Shown piece after piece: positions 55,114 through 63,457 of a stretch of 64,000 nucleotides of DNA (position 1 is the stretch's first letter; each line of letters starts with the position of its first letter). Source of the stretch: Pseudomonas fluorescens (GTDB taxonomy: Bacteria; Pseudomonadota; Gammaproteobacteria; Pseudomonadales; Pseudomonadaceae); assembly GCF_001648775.1 (NCBI RefSeq), contig NZ_LVEJ01000008.1, positions 62,001-126,000 of the forward strand. Reading direction: 5' to 3'. The notes under the pieces are model-generated. The model saw nothing but the letters and a program-made list of their open reading frames with translations, was not told where the DNA came from and ran no database searches. The position numbers and the translations under genes are program-made.

Positions 55114-56505
55114 TCATGGCGCGTTGAGCAACCAGTCGAGCAGCAAGCTGTCGTCGTGCGTGCACGGCGGTTCACGAGCGGCGGGTTTGCTTGAATAGCC
55201 GAGGCAGAGGATAGGCCGGTCAGGATCGCTGTCGAGAAAACTGACCCACACTTCACTGCCGGCACAGGGCAAATCGTCGGCACTGAGGCGGCCGTCGATT
55301 CGGCTCATGGCGATCGGCAGCCACAGCGTGGCGCTGTCGTCGGGTGGCTCAGCCACGGCGGGCCATAGCGTGACGGCGACGCGACCTTGCTCATCGAGTC
55401 GCGGCACTTGCCCCGGTGCGCCCTGTACGCGCGCCACATGGTAGCCGGCGATGCTCGGACGCGGTTGCCGGAGCGGCGGGCGATAGTCGGTCGACCACGG
55501 TTGCGCGGTGAAGTCGTTGGCGTAACGGTGCACCGTCGGGGTCGGGTCAAGTATCGACGGATGTTGACCGTTATGCCGCAATTCGGTGATCAGCCATTGC
55601 TCGTTGAAATGACTGAGCGGATGCTCCAGCACCTGCAGCAAATGGCCGCTGAGCAAACCCATGCAGTCGCTGCGACCATGGATCGAGCGGTGCTGACAGC
55701 GTTGGCGCTCCAGATGACGGCGACTGCGCTGCTCGGCATGACGTTGGGCCAGTGAAGGCGTTGATGACGGCGGATGGGCAGCGGTCTGATTGGCGGCCGC
55801 CTCCATCGCCACGGGCTGGCTGCGGTTGCGGACCGCCGGCAGGCCGACGATCGGGGCGCTGTGGTGATGTTGATACAGCGTGCTGACACACGGCGACGTG
55901 GTCTGCCCATCGGCCTCGAACGGCACCAGCACCGGTGTTTGCGGCAGGCTCAGGCTGTCGTCGGCAAAGACCACGACATGGCCGTCCGGGCGGTGTTCGA
56001 AATGGTAGTGAATGCCTTCTTCTTCGCACAGACGATGCAGCAGGGCCAGATCGCTTTCCTCGTACTGAATGCAAAATGGCCGCAGCGGGTAATGCCCCAC
56101 TGTCATCTCGATCCGGTAGGCGTCGCTCGGCAGCGCATGGTCTTCGAGCAATTGCTGGAGAATCTGCGGCACGCTCATTTGCACAAAGACTCGACGTTTG
56201 TCGGGCTCTGCCAGTCTGTGCAGGTGCGGCACCACGATCAGTCGATAACCGATCCGGTGCGTGCCGCGATGTTCGCAGCTGGCGCTGTGGATCAGGCCGT
56301 GCACCCCGTGATGATCGTTCAGGCGCAGAAACACCTGTTGATGCAAAAACGTTCTGGGTGGCATCGCCGGGGCCAGACCGATCAATTCGATATCGAAACG
56401 GTAAGGCTGGTTGAGTGCTTCCTCGCCACTGAAGCGCAATACCGGTAGGCATAATCCGCTGTCGGTGAGGGTCAGGGTAAAAGGACTTTCCTTGTCATTG
56501 AGCAT
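55114..56505 (-). CDS. Short VgrG-like type VI secretion spike protein
   Basis: 463 residues, smaller than the 600-plus typical of VgrG. The gp27-like part (residues 1-330: FRFDIELIG... EESDLALLHRLCEEEGIHYHFEH) and the gp5 OB-fold (DEQGRVAVTLWPAVAEPPDDSATLWLPIAMSRIDGRL, DSDPDRPILCLGYSSKPA) are present; the triple-stranded beta-helix tail is absent. There are no other type VI genes in the window, so it is an orphan. ATG at 56505 assumed; GTG at 56511 is also possible. Confidence 0.75.
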   Translation of the reverse strand: MLNDKESPFTLTLTDSGLCLPVLRFSGEEALNQPYRFDIELIGLAPAMPPRTFLHQQVFLRLNDHHGVHGLIHSASCEHRGTHRIGYRLIVVPHLHRLAEPDKRRVFVQMSVPQILQQLLEDHALPSDAYRIEMTVGHYPLRPFCIQYEESDLALLHRLCEEEGIHYHFEHRPDGHVVVFADDSLSLPQTPVLVPFEADGQTTSPCVSTLYQHHHSAPIVGLPAVRNRSQPVAMEAAANQTAAHPPSSTPSLAQRHAEQRSRRHLERQRCQHRSIHGRSDCMGLLSGHLLQVLEHPLSHFNEQWLITELRHNGQHPSILDPTPTVHRYANDFTAQPWSTDYRPPLRQPRPSIAGYHVARVQGAPGQVPRLDEQGRVAVTLWPAVAEPPDDSATLWLPIAMSRIDGRLSADDLPCAGSEVWVSFLDSDPDRPILCLGYSSKPAAREPPCTHDDSLLLDWLLNAP

Positions 56506-56725
56506 TCGCACAGGCTCTGTCGGGAATACGGGGTTCAGAGGGTACGAAACCGCAGCGCCGAATGGTCATGTCAAAGGGGTTTTTCAGAATTGCCCTACAA
56601 GCTCTGGTGAAGATGTCGATTCCACATTGGATTTTTTTGGTCGATTGCCGACTTTAGGCCGTATAAACTTGGCGGCACGCGTCGGCCAATAGATGTCTCG
56701 GCGCCACAGATCAAGAGAGTGAGTA

Positions 56726-57430
56726 ATGGGCGCACAGTGGAAGGTTAAACACAAAGAAGCGGCAGCCAACGCCAAGGGCAAAATCTTCGGCAAACTGGTG
56801 AAAGAAATCACCATCGCTGCCCGCAACGGTGCCGATACCACCACCAACGCACACCTGCGTCTGGTGGTTGAACAGGCCAAGAAAGCCTCGATGCCAAAGG
56901 AAACCCTGGACCGCGCGATCAAGAAAGGCGCCGGCCTGCTGGGTGAGACCGTGCAGTACCATCGCGTGACCTACGAAGGTTTCGCCCCGCACCAGGTGCC
57001 ATTGATCGTCGAGTGCGTGACCGACAACATCAACCGCACCGTAGCGGAAATCCGCGTGGCATTCCGCAAGGGCCAACTCGGCGCTTCCGGTTCGGTTGCC
57101 TGGGACTTCAACCACGTCGGCATGATCGAAGCCTCGCCGGACACCCCGGACGCCGATCCGGAAATGGCCGCGATCGAAGCCGGTGCGCAGGATTTCGAAG
57201 CCGGTGAAGACGGCGCGACCCTGTTCCTGACCGATCCGAGTGACCTCGACGCGGTACAGAAAGCCCTGCCGGAACAAGGCTTCACCGTGCTGTCGGCCAA
57301 GCTTGGCTACCAACCGAAAAACCCGGTCAGCGGTTTGAGCGATGAGCAGATGGCTGAGGTTGAAGCGTTCCTCGAAGGTCTCGACAACCACGATGACGTG
57401 CAGGACATGTTTGTTGGCCTGGCGGGCTGA
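56726..57430 (+). CDS. YebC/PmpR-family protein
   Basis: 234 residues with the YebC opening [67 protein letters not shown] and conserved middle [26 protein letters not shown]. Length and start pattern fit the YeeN-like second branch rather than PmpR. YebC proteins bind DNA and relieve ribosome pausing at proline runs. ATG with GAGAG upstream. Confidence 0.9.
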   Translation: MGAQWKVKHKEAAANAKGKIFGKLVKEITIAARNGADTTTNAHLRLVVEQAKKASMPKETLDRAIKKGAGLLGETVQYHRVTYEGFAPHQVPLIVECVTDNINRTVAEIRVAFRKGQLGASGSVAWDFNHVGMIEASPDTPDADPEMAAIEAGAQDFEAGEDGATLFLTDPSDLDAVQKALPEQGFTVLSAKLGYQPKNPVSGLSDEQMAEVEAFLEGLDNHDDVQDMFVGLAG

Positions 57431-57451
57431 TCGACGGCGTCTGTGATGGCC

Positions 57452-57542
57452 TCATCGCCAGCAGGCTGGCTCCCGCAGGTTCGGCGGTGTTCGCATATTT
57501 TGTGAACGACTCGGACACTGTGGGAGCCAGCCTGCTGGCGAT
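57452..57542. repeat. Variant REP inverted pair
   Basis: Core CATCGCCAGCAGGCTGGCTC rather than the common type; two arms inverted around 30 bases. Confidence 0.8.
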
Positions 57543-57556
57543 TGACCGCGCAGCGG

Positions 57557-58870
57557 TCAGAGCTTTTCCAGTACCTCAATCACTTCACTGAACCCCGGCC
57601 GCGCCAGCACATCGGCCTGGCAGCAACGTCGCTCGAGATCCTCCAGCACCCCACGTCGCTCCTCGCTCAACCCCGAGTCGATACGCGCCAGTAATTCCCC
57701 CAGCAAAATCCCGAACGCTCGCACCTCGATACGTTGCAACGCGCGGGTTTCCAGGGTGTCGCGGGTGGCATGAAACGACGCCGCACCGAAATCCCCCAAC
57801 AAGCACTCACCAAGGTCGTTCAACAGAATGTTGTGCCCGTACAGATCACCGTGGGTGATGCCCTGTCGGTGCAGGTGTTCAGCCGCCGACGCAATGCCTT
57901 GGGCAATGCGCAGCGCCACTTCGGCGGTAAACCGGCGGTCCTCGCCATACACATCGCGCGAGCAGGACGCCAGGCTCGGCAATCCGGCCAGGTTGGCAAA
58001 GCTTGGGTCGATGAGCTGCATCACCAGCCCTTGCTGGGCGTCGGGATGAGCGCTGATACGACCTTCAACGCGAATCAGGTTCGGGTGCAGGCCCGCGGTG
58101 ATGCAGGCGTTCATTTCATGCAGGGGCGAGCCGTCGCTGGTCATCTCGCCTTTGTAGAGTTTCACCGCCACCGGTAGCTGCGATCCGTCGGGGCGCTGCC
58201 AGAGCGCCCGGGAAATCACGCCGGAGGCGCCTTCGCCCAATGGCTGTTGCAGACGCAATGCCGACCAATTGATCAGCGGTGTCGCTTCAAGCGCCGTGGC
58301 AGGGGCCTCGGTCTCCAGCGGATTGCCGGCGTAGGCCAGCCAGGTCAGGCTCGGCAGTGTCAGCAACCACTGCGGCAATTCGCTCAGTTGGTTGGCGGCG
58401 ATGCGGATCAGTTCCAGACGCTGGCAATTGCTCAGCGAGGACGGCAGCGTGTGCAGGCGATTACCGGCCAGCATGAGTTTTTGCAGGTAAGGGCGCTCGC
58501 CCAGTTCTGTCGGCAGGGTCTCGATGCGGTTGTCGGTCAGGATCAGCCAGCGCAGCAGCGGTGGCAGGGCGGCAGCGGGCACATCGACGATGGCGTTGGC
58601 CTTGAAGCCGACCATGCTCAGCGCGGCGCACTGGCCGAGGCAGGCTGGCAGTGCGGTGAAGCGGTTGTCCGAGCAAAACAGTACACGCAGACGCGTCAGC
58701 CGATGCAGATCATCCGGCAGGTGGCTCAAGGCATTGCCGCTGAGGTTGAGGATCTCGAGCGTATCGGCCAGCTCGAAAATCTCCGGGGGAAACTCGGTCA
58801 GTCCGCAGGACAAATCCAGTCGCGTGGCGCCCGACAACTCGCCGGCGCGCAATTGAGCAAGGGTATGCAT
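57557..58870 (-). CDS. Leucine-rich-repeat protein kinase
   Basis: 437 residues. N-terminal leucine-rich repeats (about residues 15-190; units such as LEILNLSGNALSHLP and LRVLFCSDNRFTALP) followed by a eukaryotic-type kinase: glycine loop GEGASG at 212-217, Lys237 in VAVKLYK, Glu252, catalytic HGDLYGHN with D342 and N347, and DFG at 360-362. The HGD catalytic loop and DFG indicate an active kinase. No transmembrane segment. Putative role: intracellular signalling, with the LRR domain sensing a partner. Confidence 0.85.
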   Translation of the reverse strand: MHTLAQLRAGELSGATRLDLSCGLTEFPPEIFELADTLEILNLSGNALSHLPDDLHRLTRLRVLFCSDNRFTALPACLGQCAALSMVGFKANAIVDVPAAALPPLLRWLILTDNRIETLPTELGERPYLQKLMLAGNRLHTLPSSLSNCQRLELIRIAANQLSELPQWLLTLPSLTWLAYAGNPLETEAPATALEATPLINWSALRLQQPLGEGASGVISRALWQRPDGSQLPVAVKLYKGEMTSDGSPLHEMNACITAGLHPNLIRVEGRISAHPDAQQGLVMQLIDPSFANLAGLPSLASCSRDVYGEDRRFTAEVALRIAQGIASAAEHLHRQGITHGDLYGHNILLNDLGECLLGDFGAASFHATRDTLETRALQRIEVRAFGILLGELLARIDSGLSEERRGVLEDLERRCCQADVLARPGFSEVIEVLEKL

Positions 58871-58953
58871 GTTGGGGGTTCGCAATAATGAGGGTCGCTG
58901 GGAATGGGCGACATGATAACGGCAGATGCCGATGCGCGTGTAGGCGCCGGGAA

Positions 58954-60126
58954 TTACTGCAACTGACCGAGTCGGCTGCGTGTGCGCGCCAGATCGATGA
59001 CGTTGCCGGCCAGGCTTTCGTGCAGCGGCAGTTTGCCGAGCAGGGTCAGGTGTTTGTCCTGATCGTAGAGCACGTCGATCAAATTGATAAAGCGTTGTTG
59101 CGCAGCGATCGAGCATTCCGCCAACAGCGGCAGATCGTCGATGATCCAGTGATCGAAACGTCGGCACAGTTCCAGATAATCCATCACCGCCGTCGATTGT
59201 TCGCACAAATCATTGAAGCTGAAACCGACGCGACGACCCTCGCACAACCGTGCGCGTAACGGCCGGGTGCCCACGGTTAACGACAGCGCCGGCGCATCCT
59301 GTGGCGGCAGGTTGAAGGTTTGCCGCTGAGCCGGCGTTGCCGGCCATACGTAATGCCCTTGCGTGAACAGTTGATGCGCAGAGTGGCGCGCCTGGCTGCG
59401 GTAATCATGCGGGCCGCCGACTTCCATGATGTGCATACGCGCGTTGATCAACTCGATCACCGGCTTGAAACGGGCGTGATAGAGCGGGTTCGGCAGCAGA
59501 CCTTCGGGCGCGTAGTTGGACGTCACCAAGAGCAGAATCCCGCGCTCGAACAAGGCCTTGAACAATCGCGTGATGAGCATCGCATCGCCGATGTCATGCA
59601 CATGAAACTCGTCGAAACACAGGACCCGACAGTCCTCCAGCAACTCATTCAGGGTCACGGCGAGAGCGTCGTCCTGCTCGCGATGGCTGAACATGCCCTG
59701 ATGCAGTTGCGCGAAGAATTGATGAAAGTGCAGGCGCCGTTTTTGCGTGATCGGCAACGCCTGAAAGAAACCGTCGAGCAACCAGCTCTTGCCGCGCCCG
59801 ACCGCGCCATACAGGTACAGGCTTGGCGGTGTTTGTGCCGGCGCGCCGAACAACAGGCTGGCTTGCTGCGCCATGCAGTCGATCACGCGCTGCTGACTGT
59901 GGCTGAGGGTGTAACCCTGGCCGTGCGCCTTGAGGCGGAAGTAATCGCGGATCGACTGGGCGCTGGCCTCTGACCCCGAATGCGTCGGCAAGCCGCTGCC
60001 GAACCAGCGGCGTAACGCCGGCCAGCGGTGGGTCAAGCGCGATCGTGTGGACGGTCGGGCGGGCACTCCGGGATGACTCCGTGTTCGTCGAGCCGGCGTC
60101 AGCGCGCGGCGGCATAGTCTAATCAA
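58954..60126 (-). CDS. ZapE/AFG1-family ATPase (second type)
   Basis: 390 residues with AFG1-type P-loop YLYGAVGRGKSWLLDGFF (Walker A GRGKS), Walker B VLCFDEFHVHDIGDAMLI, and the ZapE sequence around LLLVTSNYAPEGLLPNPLYHARFKPVIELI. A basic N-terminal extension (about 50 residues) distinguishes it from standard ZapE. ZapE supports Z-ring constriction under stress; this paralog's role is unclear. Start is uncertain; the N-terminal extension could be non-coding. Confidence 0.8.
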   Translation of the reverse strand: MIRLCRRALTPARRTRSHPGVPARPSTRSRLTHRWPALRRWFGSGLPTHSGSEASAQSIRDYFRLKAHGQGYTLSHSQQRVIDCMAQQASLLFGAPAQTPPSLYLYGAVGRGKSWLLDGFFQALPITQKRRLHFHQFFAQLHQGMFSHREQDDALAVTLNELLEDCRVLCFDEFHVHDIGDAMLITRLFKALFERGILLLVTSNYAPEGLLPNPLYHARFKPVIELINARMHIMEVGGPHDYRSQARHSAHQLFTQGHYVWPATPAQRQTFNLPPQDAPALSLTVGTRPLRARLCEGRRVGFSFNDLCEQSTAVMDYLELCRRFDHWIIDDLPLLAECSIAAQQRFINLIDVLYDQDKHLTLLGKLPLHESLAGNVIDLARTRSRLGQLQ

Positions 60127-60350
60127 ATGCCGAATCGCTGATCCACCGGGCTGAGCGAAAGTGGGCGGTTATTGAACAATATTGTGTGGGCTGTACAGCA
60201 TTTCCCCGCGACATCATTCGGCGTGTTGCCAACCTTTCGAAACATATCGCGGCCGATACATGGATCCAATCGACTGGCGGAATCGTCGACCGTTGCTAAC
60301 CTGAAACACAGTAACGACAGCGCGAGCGATCGCTGACAAGGAAGAGCGCG

Positions 60351-60872
60351 GTGAATCTACGTGGGGTCATGGGCTTGCTGGGCGTGCTGGCTGCAACGGT
60401 TGACGCGGCGGATCTGCAAGTCGAAGTCCGCGTTGATGTGCAGCGCGGTTGCCAGTTGGTCGGCCAGCAACGCGAGGCCGGTATCGAGCAACTGGGTGTG
60501 CTCGACTTTGGCAGCACCGCGCGGCTCGATGATCCTGCCGGGCCGCTGTCGGCGGCACTGACCAACCAGCGCCTGCCGCGGCTGGAATGCAACCCGGACA
60601 CGCCGTATCAATTGCGCGTCGACGGTGGTTTGCACGGTGGGGTCGGTGAGGTTCGCTACATGGCCGGGGCGGCAGGCGGCAAGCCGATTCCGTACCGGCT
60701 GTTTCAGGACGCGGCGCGGCGGATACCGCTGGTGGTCAATGAGCCCGTCAGCGGTAGGGTACCGGACAGCGGCACGGTGGAGTTGCCGTTGTACGCGCGG
60801 ATCGAACGGCTGGCTGAAGTACCGCGAGTCAGCCGCTATTCGGACCTGGTCAAGGTGACGGTCACCTGGTGA
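60351..60872 (+). CDS. Spore coat U domain pilus subunit (first)
   Basis: 173 residues, signal peptide ending VDAADL, SCPU domain with paired cysteines (GCQLVGQQ and LECNPDT) and a C-terminal beta-strand VKVTVTW typical of donor strand exchange. GTG start with AAGGAAG upstream. First gene of a chaperone-usher (Csu/CupE-type) operon. Sequence diverges most from the other three subunits and may be a tip or minor subunit. Confidence 0.85.
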   Translation: MNLRGVMGLLGVLAATVDAADLQVEVRVDVQRGCQLVGQQREAGIEQLGVLDFGSTARLDDPAGPLSAALTNQRLPRLECNPDTPYQLRVDGGLHGGVGEVRYMAGAAGGKPIPYRLFQDAARRIPLVVNEPVSGRVPDSGTVELPLYARIERLAEVPRVSRYSDLVKVTVTW

Positions 60873-60977
60873 GCGTGCGGTTCAAGAGGGCAAGCCAAGG
60901 GATCGGGTTTGCGCAGGGAAGGGCGCTCAATGATGAGCGCGGTGGCAGGTCAACCTGAAGGAGTCGGGACAGGCGCA

Positions 60978-61511
60978 ATGACAGGCAAATACTGGATGGT
61001 CATGGCAGCCGGGACGCTGGCGTTACTCGCTGACGACGCACAAGCGGCGGTCAGCGGGCAGATTCATGCACGGCTGATTCTGATCGCCGGCTGCGAAGTG
61101 ACCAACACCACGGATCCCGCCAGCCCGGTCAGTAACCTTGGCACCCTCGATTTCGGCCTTCAGGGGCCGACGTGGAATGCGCCGATCAAGGCAAGCCTTG
61201 ATGGCGACAGCAGCGGCAAGCTCAACGTTGCCTGCAACCCTTCGGTCACCGGGTTCACCGTCACCATCGACGGCGGCACCCACGGTGACGGCAATACCCG
61301 GCGCTTGAGCAATGGCCGCCAGACCATCCCCTATCAGCTGTTCGTCGATCCCTCCGGCGCCCGGAGCTACAGCATCGGCCAGCAACACAATTTCGCTGTC
61401 ACCAGCGGTGCGCAGATACCGATTCCGGTGTTTGGCTCGGTGGTGGCGAATACCCGCGCGGTTCCGGCAGGTGTCTATACCGACACGCTGACGGTGACGC
61501 TCGACTGGTAA
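60978..61511 (+). CDS. Spore coat U domain pilus subunit (CsuA/B-like)
   Basis: 177 residues from MTGKYWMVMAAGTLALLADDAQAAV; SCPU domain with GCEVTNTTD, LGTLDFG, CNPSVTGFTVTIDGG and VYTDTLTVTLDW, the pattern of CsuA/B major pilins. Upstream in-frame starts at 60909 and 60930 are possible; the signal peptide argues for 60978. Tightly followed by the third subunit, 20 bases apart. Confidence 0.8.
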   Translation: MTGKYWMVMAAGTLALLADDAQAAVSGQIHARLILIAGCEVTNTTDPASPVSNLGTLDFGLQGPTWNAPIKASLDGDSSGKLNVACNPSVTGFTVTIDGGTHGDGNTRRLSNGRQTIPYQLFVDPSGARSYSIGQQHNFAVTSGAQIPIPVFGSVVANTRAVPAGVYTDTLTVTLDW

Positions 61512-61531
61512 CCCCGTAGAGGACGGACACC

Positions 61532-62068
61532 ATGCGTAGGATTGCTACAACAATAGGTATGTCGATGCTCGGCCTGGCGCTGGTTTCCAGTGCCAACGCC
61601 GCCACCACGGTCACCGGCCAGATCACTTCCAGCCTGATCCTGATCAGCAGTTGCCAGGTCAACGGTGCCGGCGGTTCTACCGGGTTGAACTTCGGTGCGT
61701 TGAACTTCGGCACCGCCAACAGCCTGTTCACCACGGCGACCGGGCAAGTGTTGGGCGGTGGCGGCGGGGCGCTGTCGATTCTCTGCTCCAGCGGCACCAC
61801 GCCGACGGTGAAGGTGCGCGCCGGTGCGCATGACGGCATGTCTCCGGGCGGGACGCGGGCACTTTACGACGGCGTCGCCAATTACGTGCCGTACGACCTG
61901 TACATCGATGCCGGGCATTCGCAGCTGTTGGCGATTGACGGCACGATCAACCTCGCCGCCAGTACCGGCGTGGCGCAGACGGTGAACATCTACGGTCAGG
62001 CCGTGGGCAAGGCCGGTTTGCCGGCCGGGACGTACACCGACACGGTCGCCGTCGAACTGACGTTCTGA
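61532..62068 (+). CDS. Spore coat U domain pilus subunit (third)
   Basis: 178 residues, signal peptide to SSANAATT, SCPU motifs SCQVNGAGG, LNFGALNFG, ILCSSGTTPTVKVRAG and TYTDTVAVELTF. GAGGAC upstream. Four bases separate it from the next subunit. Confidence 0.85.
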   Translation: MRRIATTIGMSMLGLALVSSANAATTVTGQITSSLILISSCQVNGAGGSTGLNFGALNFGTANSLFTTATGQVLGGGGGALSILCSSGTTPTVKVRAGAHDGMSPGGTRALYDGVANYVPYDLYIDAGHSQLLAIDGTINLAASTGVAQTVNIYGQAVGKAGLPAGTYTDTVAVELTF

Positions 62069-62072
62069 TGCC

Positions 62073-62573
62073 ATGTGCCGCCAGGGCGCTATCGCGCTGC
62101 TCCTGCTCTGTGCGGGCAGTGCGCCGCTGCCGCTCACCGCGGCAACCAGTCAGAGCTTTCAGGTCAGTGCCACTGTGACGGCGGGGTGTCTGGTGGTGGG
62201 CGGGGTGTCGAACTATGGCGGGCTGAATTTCGGTTCGCGTTCGGCGCTGGCCACCGGCACCGTGCAAGTCGCGCTGACCGGCGGGGTGCAGTTGCAATGC
62301 ACGCCGGGGGTGACGCTGAACATGAGCGTCGACGGCGGCCAATACAACAGCAGCGGCCGGCACATGCAGCTCAACAGCGGCAGCGCGCGAGTGGCGTATG
62401 CGCTGTTTCGCGACGCGGCGTACAGCCAGAGTCTGGGCATCGGCCAGAGTGTGGCGGTGGCCTACAGCGATGCGAACAACATCAGCCTGCCGATTTACGG
62501 TCAGGTGCAATTGCCGGGCAATCAGCCTGGGGGGACGTACAGCGACGTGTTGCAGGTGCAACTGTCGTGGTGA
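62073..62573 (+). CDS. Spore coat U domain pilus subunit (fourth)
   Basis: 166 residues, signal peptide ending LTAAT, motifs TAGCLVVGGVSNYGGLNFG, LQCTPGVTLNMSVDGG, and C-terminal YSDVLQVQLSW. ATG just four bases behind the previous stop, implying translational coupling. Confidence 0.85.
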   Translation: MCRQGAIALLLLCAGSAPLPLTAATSQSFQVSATVTAGCLVVGGVSNYGGLNFGSRSALATGTVQVALTGGVQLQCTPGVTLNMSVDGGQYNSSGRHMQLNSGSARVAYALFRDAAYSQSLGIGQSVAVAYSDANNISLPIYGQVQLPGNQPGGTYSDVLQVQLSW

Positions 62574-62607
62574 GGCGAAGTCAGGATTGCCGACAAGGAG
62601 CAGGTCT

Positions 62608-63396
62608 ATGCGGTGTAACACGTCACGGCGTTCGCTCGAGGTTTGCGCGGTAGCGGCGTTGCTTTTGCTGGGGATGAGTCAGGTGCAGGCGGCCAGTTCG
62701 GTATTGATCTGGCCGATCGATCCGGTGCTGGAAGCCGATCAGCAGGCCAGCGCCCTGTGGCTGGAGAACCGTGGCAACGAGACGGCCAATCTGCAAATCC
62801 GCGTGTTCGGCTGGAGCCAGATTGGTTTCGAGGAGCAGTACCAGAACCAGCGCGAAGTGATCGGCAGCCCGCCGGTGGCGAAAATCGAGCCGGGGCAGAA
62901 GCAACTGGTGCGCCTGACCCGAACCAAAGAGGTGCCGCCGGGGCAGGAACTGGCCTACCGGATCATCATCGATGAAATCCCTTCCGCTCAACCCAGCACT
63001 GCCGAGGGCGGCAAGACCGCGGCGGCCATTCGCTTCCAGATGCGCTATTCGGTGCCGTTGTTTGCTTACGGCGCCGGGCTGTGGAGCAAGGAAGACAGCA
63101 GCCGCCCGCGCGACCCCAAAGGCATCGGCCTGCCGCAATTGAGCTGGCGCACGGTGGCGGTGGACGGCCGGCCCTATGTTGAGGTGCGCAACCAGGGCGC
63201 CGTGCATGCGCGGCTCACGGATGTGGCGCTCAAACAGGGCGGGCAGAGCAAACCTCTGGCTGAAGGCCTGCTCGGCTATGTGCTGCCCGGCGCGGTGATG
63301 CGCTGGCCGGCGCCGGGGCCATTGGCGGGTGAGTCAGCGTTACAGGTGCGGGTCAATGGCGCGCAGCAGGTGCAGAGCATTACCCCGGCACGCTAG
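62608..63396 (+). CDS. Periplasmic pilus chaperone (CsuC-like)
   Basis: 262 residues: signal peptide ending VQAASS, PapD-like immunoglobulin domain with donor strand motif LVRLTRTKEVPPGQELAYRIIIDEIP (F1/G1 region) and WPAPGPLAGESALQVRVNGAQQ at the end. Archaic Csu/Fim chaperone type. AAGGAG seven bases ahead of the ATG. Confidence 0.9.
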   Translation: MRCNTSRRSLEVCAVAALLLLGMSQVQAASSVLIWPIDPVLEADQQASALWLENRGNETANLQIRVFGWSQIGFEEQYQNQREVIGSPPVAKIEPGQKQLVRLTRTKEVPPGQELAYRIIIDEIPSAQPSTAEGGKTAAAIRFQMRYSVPLFAYGAGLWSKEDSSRPRDPKGIGLPQLSWRTVAVDGRPYVEVRNQGAVHARLTDVALKQGGQSKPLAEGLLGYVLPGAVMRWPAPGPLAGESALQVRVNGAQQVQSITPAR

Positions 63397-63457
63397 CCGG
63401 ACCGCGATGTGCGAAGTGAGTCGAGTCAGATCATGCTGATTCGGCCAGGGATGTATC

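Noticed and set aside
55114..56505. Prophage tail spike
   Set aside because: Only the VgrG-type gp27/gp5 fusion is present; no phage structural, lysis or integrase genes nearby.
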